Assembly (NCBI RefSeq): GCF_005795905.1
Contig: NZ_VAWE01000001.1
Coordinates: 4,324,001-4,388,000 of the forward strand
Direction of reading: 5' to 3'
DNA from: Streptomyces marianii
GTDB taxonomy: Bacteria; Actinomycetota; Actinomycetes; Streptomycetales; Streptomycetaceae
Length of the DNA stretch: 64,000 nt
In this document: positions 1 through 8,350 of the stretch, piece by piece
Layout: the number at the start of each line of letters is the position of its first letter
How positions within the stretch are numbered: the stretch's first letter is position 1
Notes under the pieces: model-generated
What the model saw: the letters and a program-made list of their open reading frames with translations, nothing else
What the model was told of the DNA's origin: nothing
Databases searched by the model: none
Made by a program: the position numbers and the translations under genes

Positions 1-140
1 AGTGACTACTACCTGCGTCTCCTTGAAGTGAACGTGACGCATCCCGGAGTCAGCGGCTCGGTCTTCCGCCCCTCGGCCGACGGTGTATCGGCGGAGGAGA
101 TCGTCGACGAGGCCCTGCGGTACGGCCGATCGCGCTCTGA
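1..140 (+). pseudogene. 3' end of a colicin/E9-immunity-like protein, frameshifted near its stop
   Basis: The window opens inside a gene read in frame 1 from base 1. The translation has a T-HP-G-S-x-x-F-x-P core followed by SAEEIVDEALRY, which resembles the C-terminal half of the colicin/pyocin immunity (Im9-like) family, annotated in Streptomyces as 'e9imm peptide'. At 121-123 the frame reads Tyr and then runs on through the neighbouring antisense gene with no sensible stop. Adding one base after 123 gives R-P-I-A-L-stop at 138-140, the ending I recall for this family. I infer a single-base deletion in the last eight codons, or a sequencing error. The 5' end lies outside the window, so immunity function cannot be judged. 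Confidence 0.5.
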
Positions 141-147
141 GTGGTCC

Positions 148-507
148 CTACTTCGGCTTCGCGTAGTCCTTCGCCGTCTGACCGGCGAAGTCGTAGGCCA
201 CACACGGCTCGTCGCCGACCGTCCAGGCATCGTGCCCGGGGGAACACACGAAGACCTCCCCGGGACCGACCTCGGTCTCCGCTCCGTCGTCCATGCGGAT
301 GTGCAGCCGCCCCTGCACCACCATCCCGTTGTGATGGAACTGGCAGCTCTCGGTCCCGGCGATCGGTGCGACGTCCTGTGACCACCGCCAGCCGGGATCG
401 AAGGTCGCCACCGAGAAGTCCAGCCCCGACAGGTGAACGGCCTCGAGGTGGCCATGGGGGAATTCCCGCTTCTCGTCCGGCCTACTGGGGGCCTTGACCT
501 CCAACAT
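148..507 (-). CDS. Small cupin-domain protein
   Basis: This is a 119-residue single-domain protein. His58-His59 followed by a Gly-rich turn, then a GPGEVFVCSPGH-type second motif with His92, match the two short cupin motifs. A perfect AGGAGG lies 7 nt before the ATG at 507, which settles the start over the longer upstream reading. Proteins of this size usually bind a metal and act as small isomerases, dioxygenases or sensors; the substrate is unknown. It stands alone on the minus strand and converges on the broken immunity-like gene, with only 7 nt between their ends. Fold is probable, function undetermined. Confidence 0.75.
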   Translation of the reverse strand: MLEVKAPSRPDEKREFPHGHLEAVHLSGLDFSVATFDPGWRWSQDVAPIAGTESCQFHHNGMVVQGRLHIRMDDGAETEVGPGEVFVCSPGHDAWTVGDEPCVAYDFAGQTAKDYAKPK

Positions 508-769
508 GACGATGCCTCCTTCACTGGGCCGCATCTCCATCGTGCGCCGTCCATCACCTGTTGCGCCACACAGACGGTCGCCTCGGCCACTGCCCGCCTG
601 GAAGTCCCGGACTCGGCGATGGACGGGCACAGGCGCCGGTCTGGCCGGCACGGTCGTAGGGACCCTGTGACCAAAGGTGATCGCGGTCGGCCGGTGCAGA
701 ATCGGCGCTCCACCGGTGACGACACGCGGGAACCGGTGCCGGGCGGCCGGAGCCGGACGTACGGAGGGG

Positions 770-1215
770 TCAGACGCCCGATGAGCGCGCGGCGGCCTCC
801 TTGTGCCAGTCCGAGGTGCCGCCGAGGAGGTGAGCCAGGACCAGTCCGTCGTCGTCGGCTTCGGCGGAGACGTCGTTGTACGTCGCCTCCCAGAACGGGG
901 CGAGCTGCAGGGGCCACGGCAGTGGTACCGATGTGTGAACCGATCCTTGCCGGTCTGCTCGACGGTGAGCGTCATCCACGGCGCATGCTGCTTGTGCCGC
1001 ACCGCAGCAGCGGGGCCGATCACGGTCTCCCAGCCGCCGACGGTGAGCAGATCTCTCCCGTCGGCCCGGACCAGGGAGCACGGAGTGCGGCCCAGACGCC
1101 CCTTCCAGCAAACCTCCCACCGAAGCGTCCCGGAGGTCTCCGGGACATCGGCAGCAGCGGCCGCATCGGTGCCGCGGGAGGAGGTGAGGCCGGGCGGAGA
1201 AGCCGTGGCGTCCAC
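770..1215 (-). pseudogene. Frameshifted hypothetical protein
   Basis: Two overlapping minus-strand frames each look coding over only part of their length. From a GTG at 1215 to about 925 one frame has normal composition (GRTPCSLVRADGRDLL, then WETVIGPAA). From about 925 to the stop at 770 the next frame continues naturally (APFWEATYNDVSAEADDDGL). A one-base shift near 915-935 joins them into a protein of roughly 145 residues with no signal peptide or domain I recognise. The simplest reading is a gene disabled by one indel, or an indel error in the sequence. The start is uncertain; an in-frame site further inside the N-terminus is possible. Confidence 0.4.
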
Positions 1216-1799
1216 GAGGTCCGGCCCGACCGCCGGCTCCCCCTGTGACGCCGGTCAGGCCGGCGCCCTGCCTTCCCCGCGCCGGAGACTCCACACCCGA
1301 CACAGCGCCGCGGCACGGGGCGCCTGCCGGCGACGCCGTCTCCTGCCCGTCGGCGAGAGGGCGCCTTTACGGCTTTCCGCTCCGGACGCACATGGCGGCG
1401 GTGCGCTGCTGAGGGCGGCGCGGCACGGGATCGCCGTGCCGGTGGCGACCGGTCTGGTGGACGAGCTGACAACCAGCTGACGGTCGAGAAGTCGCACGGG
1501 GAACGACGGCGGTTGCGCGACGGCGGACGATCAAGGACGGGCGTCCCGCCGGCGGCACGGGGCGGGAGGAGCCGCCCCCGGCGCGCCGGCCGTCCCGCTG
1601 CGGCGGTGCTCCGGGCCCGCCGCCACGGGGCGCGGCGCGCCCCGTACCCGGCCGACGGGTACGGGCACGGCGCGGGGACGCGGCGTTGCGCCCGGGATCG
1701 CCGAACCCCAAGGTGGAGGGGTCAGGAGGGCGGCGCGGCCCGCGGGCCGGAGGGCGCCGTACCGGCCGCAGGACGCGGTACCGAGCGGAGGATGAGGCC
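1216..1799. other. Gap with no convincing gene
   Basis: About 580 bases of very high G+C. Frames on both strands stay open but have Arg/Gly/Pro-rich shadow composition. One clear structure is a 9-bp stem with a 7-nt loop at 1641-1665 (CCCGTACCC / GGGTACGGG). The promoter of the DUF427 gene at 1800 presumably lies here. I see nothing else. Confidence 0.5.
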
Positions 1800-2612
1800 A
1801 TGGCCGTACCCGGGAGCACGTCCGGGACCGCACCGGTGGTCCGGCGCCGTCCCGACCCGGCGGACAGTCTGGTCTGGGAGCCCAGTGAACGCTGGGTCCG
1901 GGGGACGAAGGGCGGCGTCACCGTCGTCGACAGCCGCCGGCCGGTGCTGGTGTGGGAGCCGGGCGTTCCCGTGCCGGTCTACGCGTTCCCGGTCGGGGAC
2001 GTCCGGATGGATCTGCTGCGGAGGTTCGAGCGGCCCCCCGGGCGGAGGCACGCCGGGGCGACCGACTTCTACGACCTCGTGGTGGGCGACGAGGTCGTGC
2101 GTTCCGCGGCCTGGGGCTGCCCCGGCGAGGAGCTGGCCGGGTATGTCTGCTTCGCCTGGTTCGGCCGCGAGGTCCTCGACCACTGGTACGAAGAGGAGGA
2201 GGAGATCTTCGTGCACCCACGTGATCCCCACAAGCGCGTCGACGCACTGCCCAGCACTCGCCGTGTCCAGGTCGAGATCGAGGGCACGGTCGTCGCGGAC
2301 ACGCGGTCCCCGGTGCTGCTGTTCGAGACGGATCTGCCGGTGCGCTACTACTTCCCGCGCGAGGACGTGCGCCTCGACCTGTTCACCCCGACCGACTCGA
2401 GCACCCGATGCCCGTACAAGGGCGTGGCGACCGAGTACTGGTCGTGGGCGGGGCAGGGCGACGTGCCGCCCGACATCGCCTGGAGCTATCCCGATCCGCT
2501 GCCGGCGGTGAGCGTCATCAAGGACCGTGTCGCCTTCTACGACGAGTACGTCGACGTCATCGTCGACGGCGAGCGGCAGGAGCGCCCGGTCAGCGTCTTC
2601 AGCAGGCGCTGA
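1800..2612 (+). CDS. DUF427 domain protein, two-module form
   Basis: This 270-residue protein is in the DUF427 family, which are small beta-rich (beta-tent) soluble proteins of unknown biochemical role common in actinobacteria. Two related halves are visible. Each has a strand with VVDSRRPVLVWEP or VVADTRSPVLLFET, then a P-V-x-Y-x-F/Y motif and D-V-R-M/L-D-L. The second half (about residues 150-230) adds the family's CPYKG segment. The ATG at 1800 follows a GAGGATGAGG purine tract; the frame is open upstream but has shadow composition. Gene boundaries look intact. Function unknown. Confidence 0.8.
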   Translation: MAVPGSTSGTAPVVRRRPDPADSLVWEPSERWVRGTKGGVTVVDSRRPVLVWEPGVPVPVYAFPVGDVRMDLLRRFERPPGRRHAGATDFYDLVVGDEVVRSAAWGCPGEELAGYVCFAWFGREVLDHWYEEEEEIFVHPRDPHKRVDALPSTRRVQVEIEGTVVADTRSPVLLFETDLPVRYYFPREDVRLDLFTPTDSSTRCPYKGVATEYWSWAGQGDVPPDIAWSYPDPLPAVSVIKDRVAFYDEYVDVIVDGERQERPVSVFSRR

Positions 2613-2797
2613 CGGCACGCCCGGAAGGGCGCCCCCTGGAGACCGTCCGGCGGGAGCGCCCCTCCGCCGTGTCCGCGTCGCCCGAGGGCTGTCCGCAGTC
2701 CCTGGGGACCGGCGTGCGGCGGAGGATTCGACAACGCGGCGAGGTGCCGTAGCTGTCGTCGCGCGCCCGCCGGGGATTGCGGGGACAGCCCTTGGGG

Positions 2798-4150
2798 TCA
2801 GGACGCGGAGTCCGCCTTCCGGCGGCGCGTCGCGAAGACCGCGCCGGCGCCGAGCGCCACGGCCGCGCCGGCCGCGGCGAGCTGCGGCAGGGCCGCGGAG
2901 GAGCCGGTGCTGGCGAGGCTGGCGCTCGTGGTGGTGAGCGGCTGCGTGGTCGTGGTCTGGGTCTGCGTGCCCGTGGTGGCGCCCGGCGACGGGGAGGCGG
3001 ACGGGGCGGGCTTGGCGGTGACCTCGAAGTCGTACGGGGTCAGCTTCGGTGAACCGCCGCAGGTGCCGTCCTCGTTCACGTAGTCGGCGGCGATGAACGC
3101 GGCGCCTGCGGCGTCGGGCGTGCCGGCGTCGACCGTCAGTCGCAGCTTGATGTCGGCGTGGCCACCGGCCTTCAGCGAGGCGACGGAACCGGCGGTGTAG
3201 TCGTCGCCCGCGTCCGTCCAGGTCTGGGTGGGCGTCGACCACTGCAGGTGCATGCGGTCGTTGACCGGTTCGTAGCCGCCCTTCTCGATCCCGTGGACGT
3301 AGACGAAGGGCCAGACCTCGTCGAGCGTCCTGTCCGTGCCGTTGGTGATGCGGAGCTTCGTCTCGACGGTCGAACCGGCGGCGATCCTGGTGGGCAGACC
3401 GGAGAGGGTCGCGGTGAGCTCGCTCTCGGGCCGGCACGGGACCGGCTCCGGCTCCTTCAGGGCGTCCTCGAGGGCCTTGTCGGCGGCCTTCTTGGCCTCC
3501 AGGGCCTTCTTCACGGCCTCCTGGGCCTTGCCCAACTCCCGTACGGACGCGACGCGGGCGTCGCCCAGGTCGGTGGCGGCCCGCTTCGCCTTCTCGTCGG
3601 CTGCGGTCTTGGCGTCCGCGGCGGTCCCGGCCGCGGTGGCGGCGTCCGCGACGGCCTTCTCGGCGGCGTCCTTCTCCTCCGGGCCGGCGGTCTCGGGCAG
3701 CGCGGCGAGGGCGGCCTCGGCATCGGCCAGGGCCTTGTCGGCGCTGGTCTTGGCGGTGGCCGCCTCGGCCGCCGCCTTCGCCGCCGCCTCGGCCACGACG
3801 GCGAGCGGGAAGTCGTCGGAGTGCGCGGCCTCCACGGCGGCCAGCGCGGCCTTCTCCGCGGCGACGGCGTCGTCGTACGCCTTCCGGGCCTGTGCGGCGG
3901 CCTTCTCGAGCTCCTCGACGGAGGGCTCGGCGGCCTGCGGCCCGGTGGCGTTCTCACCGGCGTCGATCCTGCCGGCCAGTGCGCCGCCGCGCAGCACGCC
4001 GGCGCGCTGCGCGGCGTCCTCGGCGGCGACCGGGGTGGTGACGGAGGCGGTCGGAGTGTCGTCGGCGAACGCGGGAGTGGCGCCGAACAGTACGGCGGGC
4101 GTGGTCACGGCAGCGGCGACGGCCGTTGCCACGGTTCGGCGGAGTGTCAC
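2798..4150 (-). CDS. LAxTG sortase-anchored surface protein with Ala/Lys coiled-coil stalk
   Basis: This 450-residue protein is predicted to be exported and attached to the cell wall. Residues 1-30 form a signal peptide ending AFA. Residues of about 60-215 are an Ala/Lys/Glu-rich heptad region (runs such as AEAAAKAAAEAATAK), predicted to be a long coiled coil. A beta-sandwich-like domain follows, with two separated cysteines, then a Thr/Ser/Pro linker. The C-terminus carries LASTG (about 412-416), a hydrophobic segment and RRRK, the sorting-signal layout for actinobacterial class E sortases that prefer LAxTG. Start: GTG at 4150 with AGAAGG six bases upstream; longer in-frame starts lack a ribosome site. 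The stalk-plus-head layout suggests an adhesin or spacer. No sortase gene is nearby. Confidence 0.8.
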   Translation of the reverse strand: MTLRRTVATAVAAAVTTPAVLFGATPAFADDTPTASVTTPVAAEDAAQRAGVLRGGALAGRIDAGENATGPQAAEPSVEELEKAAAQARKAYDDAVAAEKAALAAVEAAHSDDFPLAVVAEAAAKAAAEAATAKTSADKALADAEAALAALPETAGPEEKDAAEKAVADAATAAGTAADAKTAADEKAKRAATDLGDARVASVRELGKAQEAVKKALEAKKAADKALEDALKEPEPVPCRPESELTATLSGLPTRIAAGSTVETKLRITNGTDRTLDEVWPFVYVHGIEKGGYEPVNDRMHLQWSTPTQTWTDAGDDYTAGSVASLKAGGHADIKLRLTVDAGTPDAAGAAFIAADYVNEDGTCGGSPKLTPYDFEVTAKPAPSASPSPGATTGTQTQTTTTQPLTTTSASLASTGSSAALPQLAAAGAAVALGAGAVFATRRRKADSAS

Positions 4151-4479
4151 GAGCACCCTTCTCTGGGGTCCGGTGTCTGGGCTACGGGAGCACGGGCAGC
4201 CGCTGCGGTTTCCCTCGCGCAGGGCGACTGGTCGCTGGTGATCGTATGACCGCCGCCGGTGCCGCGGAAGCAAGTTGTGCGGGCCGTAAGGCGACTGACG
4301 ACGCCTCATACGGCGGGTGAATCACCCAAGCCGGACAGGTGCCCTCGATTGGCGGCATTCTCATGTGAGGCATATCACGGCCGATCCAGGGCCGGGGCGT
4401 CCCGGTCCGGTGCCGCCGGACGCCCGGATCCGACGCACCGGAGGTCGCGGCGCTCCGGCGGTCCCGGTGTGCCGGTGGC
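4151..4479. other. Upstream region of the LAxTG gene, with two palindromes
   Basis: This 329-nt gap separates two minus-strand genes, so it holds the LAxTG gene promoter. It contains a palindrome at 4315-4327 (GGGTGA-A-TCACCC) and a Crp-like site at 4364-4379. I see no gene in it. Confidence 0.5.
4364..4379 (-). promoter_or_regulatory. Crp-like binding site upstream of the LAxTG gene
   Basis: TGTGA-N6-TCACG matches the classical Crp half-sites at every position except the last base, and fits the looser GTG-N6-G/T-N-CAC form reported for Streptomyces Crp. It lies about 215 bp upstream of the start codon, far for a direct activator site. Chance occurrence is possible. Confidence 0.3.
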
Positions 4480-5349
4480 TCAACGGCTCGTCAGTCGTGC
4501 GGCCGACGCGATCGTCGCCCGGGCCTCGCGCTCGGTCAGTCCTGCACGCACGGCGGCTTCCGTCAGTGCGTCCGCGAGGCTCTCGCCGATGCCGTTCTCG
4601 TACGCCCGGCAGGCGGCCCAGAACAGCCGGGTGTTGCGCTGTCCCTCGTGGGCGGCGAGCACGAAGTGGATCAGGCCCTGGCCGTGCGGGGCCCGGGCGG
4701 GCGCGGGGTGGCGGGTGGCTGCGGGGGGTGCGATCAGAGTCAGCAGGGCGTCGGGGCACGGGGCGGGCGGCAGTTCCGCCGAGCCCGGTGCGAGCCGGTA
4801 CGCGCCGTGCGCCGACACCGATCCCGGGCCGACGAGGTAGCCGCCGGCGCCGCGGATGTCGATTCCGGGGGCGAGGCGGCTCGCCGAGTTCGGCACCACC
4901 ACGTCGGGTGGGCCGGTCAGCCACAGATGGCGGCCGCCGCTCGGGGTGATGACGGTGACCGTCTCCGGGATCGTGAACAGGTGCCGGAGCGCCAGCTGCC
5001 GCAGGGCCGCGGCCGAGTCCGTGGCGCCGCCGGCGGCCGTCCTGGTGTCCAGGTCGACGCCGATCAGATGGTGCGGCGGGCGTCCGCAGGCGATGCCGTA
5101 CCCGGTGGCCCAGGGTGCGGCGGAGAAGAGTGCGCGGACGGCGGCGGGGTCGGCCGTCGCGTCGTGCACGCCGTGCCCTGGCAGGCCGCACTCGCCCCGG
5201 CAGCGGGCCGGCTCCGGGTCCAGGCGGTGCGGTGACGGCAGGGCGGGGAGCTTCGTGGGGGACAAGGGGAGCACGGGGAGTCCGCGCTCGGCGGCGGAGA
5301 GCGCGTGGGCTAGGGCCAGAGTGGCGGTGTGCCCGTCTGTGGTGGCCAT
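4480..5349 (-). CDS. Bifunctional DNA primase/polymerase (AEP, prim-pol N-terminal type)
   Basis: This 289-residue protein has the archaeo-eukaryotic primase/polymerase fold of the PF09250 type. The first catalytic motif is GVDLD at 97-101 with the metal-binding acidic residues, and the second is TPSGGRHLW at about 135-143. Near residues 50-62 a C-R-G-E-C-x4-H-G-x-H cluster could bind zinc. Such stand-alone prim-pols lack a helicase domain and are common in Streptomyces chromosomes as well as in plasmids and phages. The role is inferred to be repair or restart synthesis. The ATG at 5349 is the only good start. A near-consensus LexA box lies 11 bp upstream. Confidence 0.85.
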   Translation of the reverse strand: MATTDGHTATLALAHALSAAERGLPVLPLSPTKLPALPSPHRLDPEPARCRGECGLPGHGVHDATADPAAVRALFSAAPWATGYGIACGRPPHHLIGVDLDTRTAAGGATDSAAALRQLALRHLFTIPETVTVITPSGGRHLWLTGPPDVVVPNSASRLAPGIDIRGAGGYLVGPGSVSAHGAYRLAPGSAELPPAPCPDALLTLIAPPAATRHPAPARAPHGQGLIHFVLAAHEGQRNTRLFWAACRAYENGIGESLADALTEAAVRAGLTEREARATIASAARLTSR

Positions 5350-5359
5350 GGCTCCATGT

Positions 5360-5375
5360 TCGTACGAATGTTCGA
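5360..5375 (-). promoter_or_regulatory. Candidate LexA/SOS box for the prim-pol gene
   Basis: TCGTAC-GAAT-GTTCGA differs from the actinobacterial SOS box TCGAAC-N4-GTTCGA at one base. It sits immediately upstream of the prim-pol ATG, where LexA would block transcription. The DNA-synthesis function of the gene makes damage control plausible. Not shown experimentally here. Confidence 0.5.
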
Positions 5376-5679
5376 GTAAGGGAAGGGGGGGGAATGGTCG
5401 AGAATGCGCCGTAATGCTTTTCCTTCCGGGGTCGACGGACCCAGCCCTGCTCGAGCTGTGAGGTTCGCGGCCGGGTGGGGGTTTATCGACATGTCCTCAC
5501 GCTTGAGGGCGAATCACCCCCTCCGGGGTGGTTCGCCGGAGAACCGCTGGGCAACTCTGGATGCGCGACGTCGTGAAGATCGACCGGAGCGGTCGGCCAA
5601 CCGCTCTGTTTCCAGCCGTAGTTCCGCACGTTCGGTGCGCCGCTGCCCGGTGCACTTCCAGTACTTCGGAGGAATCGAC
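5376..5679. other. Leader region of the small secreted protein
   Basis: About 300 bases between divergent genes. No protein-coding composition is evident. A purine-rich run lies at about 5381-5395. The promoter of the gene at 5680 must be here; I cannot place it with confidence. Confidence 0.4.
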
Positions 5680-5991
5680 ATGGCAAGCATCCGTACCGCC
5701 CGCGCCCTGGCCGCCGTCGCCGCGCTGCCCCTGGCCGCCGCCCTCTTCGCCGGTGTGGCGCACGCCGGCAACGGAGCCTTCGCGGGCGACGGATCCAACG
5801 CCGCCGTGGCCACCATCAGCGGCAGTGGCGTGGGTGGTCACAACCTCGGCAACTCGACGACCACCCAGCAGGTGGCCACCGGTGCCGGTGCGTCCAACCA
5901 GAACAACACGGCCTCCGTGGACGGCTCGGCCTTCACGGCGATCGACCAGTCGAACGAGAACATCGCGATCACCTTCCTTCCGCTCTGGTAG
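5680..5991 (+). CDS. Small secreted Asn/Ser/Thr-rich protein
   Basis: This 103-residue precursor has a clear signal peptide cleaved after AHA at about residue 29, leaving a mature chain of about 74 residues. The chain is rich in Gly, Asn, Ser, Thr and Gln, has no Cys or Lys, and ends with alternating hydrophobics and LPLW. GGAGG lies 6 nt before the ATG at 5680. The mature part has the flavour of amyloid-prone Streptomyces surface proteins, but lacks the chaplin consensus (paired Cys, GNVVQVPV) and does not match rodlins. It is a small conserved-looking secreted protein of unknown role, perhaps on the aerial surface. Confidence 0.75.
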   Translation: MASIRTARALAAVAALPLAAALFAGVAHAGNGAFAGDGSNAAVATISGSGVGGHNLGNSTTTQQVATGAGASNQNNTASVDGSAFTAIDQSNENIAITFLPLW

Positions 5992-6159
5992 GGGTGCCGC
6001 CCGGGGAGGGGTGAGCGGGGGGAGGGCGACGGTCTGTGCGGCGGTGCTCCGGCATCGGCGCACAGACCGTTCGCCGTTGCGGGGTGGGGGTGTGTTCCTG
6101 TGCGGCGCCGGAAGGGGCGTGGCGCGTGGTCCCAAGCGGCCGCGGTGATGCCCTTGTCC

Positions 6160-6192
6160 TTGACAGGGAAAGCTATCTGACGGACAGTCAGA
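6160..6192 (+). promoter_or_regulatory. Promoter-operator of the acyl-CoA operon
   Basis: A perfect TTGACA lies at 6160-6165. About 10 bp later a perfect 6-5-6 palindrome TCTGAC-GGACA-GTCAGA (6176-6192) covers where a -10 box would be. The layout suits a TetR-type repressor. No regulator gene is adjacent. A close relative of this palindrome occurs at 38766. Confidence 0.55.
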
Positions 6193-6244
6193 AACCTTGC
6201 ACCTGCGCCAGATCCCACCCTGCGCCGCCCGGGAGGACGCCGCC

Positions 6245-7408
6245 GTGCACCTCGCCCCGACAGAGCGCCAGCAGCGGCTGCGCGCCGAACTCCGCGCGTA
6301 CTTCCGCGCTCTCATGCCGGACGGTCCCCCGGCCGCCGACGACCCCGCCGAACGGCGCAGGCTGCTCCGACGCATCGGTAGCGACGGACTCCTCGGCCTC
6401 GGATGGCCCGTCGAGTACGGAGGGCAGGGCCGTGGCGCGGACGAGCAGTTCGTCTTCTTCGACGAGGCGTACCGCGCGGGTGCGCCCGTCTCCATGGTCA
6501 CGCTGAACACGGTCGGCCCGACGCTGATGGCCCACGGGACGGACGAGCAGAAGGCGTTCTTCCTCCCCGGGATCCTGCGCGGCGAGCTCGTCTTCGCCAT
6601 CGGCTACAGCGAGCCCGGGGCCGGGACCGATCTCGCGGCGCTGCGCACGAAGGCGGTGCGCGACGGCGGCGACTGGGTCGTCAGCGGTCAGAAGGTCTTC
6701 ACCTCCAACGCCCAGAACGCCGACTGGATCTGGCTCGCCTGCCGCACCGGTCCCGAGGCGCCCCGGCACCGGGGCATCTCGGTCGTCCTGGTGCCCACCG
6801 ACGCGCCGGGCTTCTCCTGGACCCCGATCAGGACGGTCGGCGGGCTCATGTCGACGGCGACGTACTACGACGGCATCCGGGTGCCCGCGACGAACCTGGT
6901 CGGCGAGGAGAACGGCGGCTGGGGGCTGATCACCAGCCAGCTCAACCACGAGCGGGTGGCACTCGCCGCGATGGGCATGCAGGCGGAGGACTTCGCGGCG
7001 GCGGCCCTGCGACGGGCCCGCACACCCGATCCGGTGACGGGTGTGCGCGCGATCGACGAGCCCTGGGTGCGTTCGAGGCTGGCCGAGGTGCATGCCCGGC
7101 TCGCGGCCACGCGTCTGCTCAGCTGGCGCCTGGTGGGGGACGTGGGGAGCGGCCGGCTCGCCCCCGGGGACGCGAGCGGCGTGAAGTTCACGGGAACCGA
7201 GTCGGCCGTCGAGGTGTATCGGATGTGCCAGGAGATCACGGGCGAGGCGGGGCTGGTGAGGGCCGGTTCACCGGGCGCCGTGGGGGACGGGGAGCTGGAG
7301 CGGATGAACCGTGCGGCACAGATCAACACGTTCGGGGGCGGGGTGAGCGAGGTGCAGCGGGAGATCGTCGCGACGATGCGGCTCGGCATGCGGAGGGGGA
7401 AGCGGTGA
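6245..7408 (+). CDS. Acyl-CoA dehydrogenase (FadE29/ChsE2-like)
   Basis: This 387-residue flavoenzyme removes hydrogens from C2-C3 of an acyl-CoA. The FAD-contacting region YSEPGAGTDLA and the following WVVSGQKVFTSNAQNADW are standard for the family. The C-terminus carries NTFGGGVSEVQREIVA, as in the FadE29 (ChsE2) group whose mycobacterial member works as an alpha2-beta2 tetramer with a second dehydrogenase on the steroid side chain. The GTG at 6245 has GGGAGG 7 nt upstream, which decides it over an earlier ATG at 6197. The stop overlaps the next start by 4 nt (GTGA). First gene of a five-gene operon. Confidence 0.85.
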   Translation: MHLAPTERQQRLRAELRAYFRALMPDGPPAADDPAERRRLLRRIGSDGLLGLGWPVEYGGQGRGADEQFVFFDEAYRAGAPVSMVTLNTVGPTLMAHGTDEQKAFFLPGILRGELVFAIGYSEPGAGTDLAALRTKAVRDGGDWVVSGQKVFTSNAQNADWIWLACRTGPEAPRHRGISVVLVPTDAPGFSWTPIRTVGGLMSTATYYDGIRVPATNLVGEENGGWGLITSQLNHERVALAAMGMQAEDFAAAALRRARTPDPVTGVRAIDEPWVRSRLAEVHARLAATRLLSWRLVGDVGSGRLAPGDASGVKFTGTESAVEVYRMCQEITGEAGLVRAGSPGAVGDGELERMNRAAQINTFGGGVSEVQREIVATMRLGMRRGKR

Positions 7409-8349
7409 GCGAGGACGAGCTGTATCCGCTGCTGAAGGTGTACGAGGGGCGCGGCGCCTCGGCCTCCGGCGTCGGCAAGGACCTGGTGAACACGCCGATG
7501 ATCAGGCATTGGTGCGAGGCGATGGGCGACCGGAACCCGGCCTACGAGGGACCGGACGCGATCGCTCCGCCGACGATGCTCCAGGCGTGGACGATGGGCG
7601 GCCTGTCCGGGCACACCGGCCGCACCGGAGCACACGACGAGTTGTTCGCGCTGCTCGACGGCGCCGGGTTCGCCGCGGTGGTGGCGACCGACTGCGAGCA
7701 GGAGTATCTGCGCCCGCTGCGGCCCGGGCACCGGATCACCTACGACTCCGTGATCGAGACGGTCTCGCCGCGCAAGACGACCAAACTGGGCGCGGGCTAC
7801 TTCGTCACGACCAGGATGGACGTCCGGGCGGACGGGGAACCTGCCGGGACGCACCGCTTCCGCATCCTCAAGTACGCGCCGGCGGCCGCGCGGCGGCCCC
7901 GGCGCCCCCGCCCGGTGGTCAACCGGGACAACGCGGCGTTCTGGGAAGGCGTCGCCCGGCACAGGCTGCTGATCCAGCGCTGTGCGTCCTGCGCGACGCT
8001 GCGCTTCCCGTGGCTGCCGGGGTGCGGGGCGTGCGGCTCCGCGGAGTGGGACGCGGTCGAGGCCGACGGCGCGGGGACGGTCTACTCGTACGTGGTGGTG
8101 CACCACCCGCGCTTTCCCGCCTTCGGCGGCTTTGACGGCGCCTCCCGGGAGGCGCCGGACGCGGAAGGACCGGGTCCGTACGCGGTGGGACTGATCGAGC
8201 TGGCCGAGGGCGTGCGCATGGTCAGCAATGTGATCGGGGTGCCGTACGACGAGGTGCGCATCGGGATGCCCGTTCGGCTGGAGTTCATGCGGGCCGACGA
8301 GGAACTGGAACTGCCGGTGTTCCGGGCCCTCGAGGAAGGGGCGGGATGA
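7405..8349 (+). CDS. Fused MaoC-like hydratase / DUF35 OB-fold protein (ChsH2-like)
   Basis: This 314-residue two-domain protein has a hot-dog MaoC-type hydratase at about residues 1-160 (GDRNPAYEGP substrate region). A DUF35 module follows with a zinc ribbon, Cys193-x2-Cys196 and Cys207-x2-Cys210, then an OB-fold (VYSYVVVHHPRFPAF). This is the layout of mycobacterial ChsH2, whose hydratase half pairs with ChsH1 and whose DUF35 half binds the Ltp2 aldolase. The full catalytic hydratase motif is usually in the partner. It starts at GTG 7405, overlapping the previous stop by 4 nt, and ends 1 nt before the next ATG. Co-translation of all five proteins is likely. Confidence 0.85.
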   Translation: MSEDELYPLLKVYEGRGASASGVGKDLVNTPMIRHWCEAMGDRNPAYEGPDAIAPPTMLQAWTMGGLSGHTGRTGAHDELFALLDGAGFAAVVATDCEQEYLRPLRPGHRITYDSVIETVSPRKTTKLGAGYFVTTRMDVRADGEPAGTHRFRILKYAPAAARRPRRPRPVVNRDNAAFWEGVARHRLLIQRCASCATLRFPWLPGCGACGSAEWDAVEADGAGTVYSYVVVHHPRFPAFGGFDGASREAPDAEGPGPYAVGLIELAEGVRMVSNVIGVPYDEVRIGMPVRLEFMRADEELELPVFRALEEGAG

Positions 8350-8350
8350 C

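Noticed and set aside
433..1248. Plus-strand frame across the cupin and the broken gene
   Set aside because: Arg/Pro-rich, no ribosome site, antisense to better-supported reading frames.
5680..5991. Chaplin or rodlin gene
   Set aside because: It lacks the chaplin Cys pair and GNVVQVPV-type core and does not match rodlins. Called only a small secreted protein.
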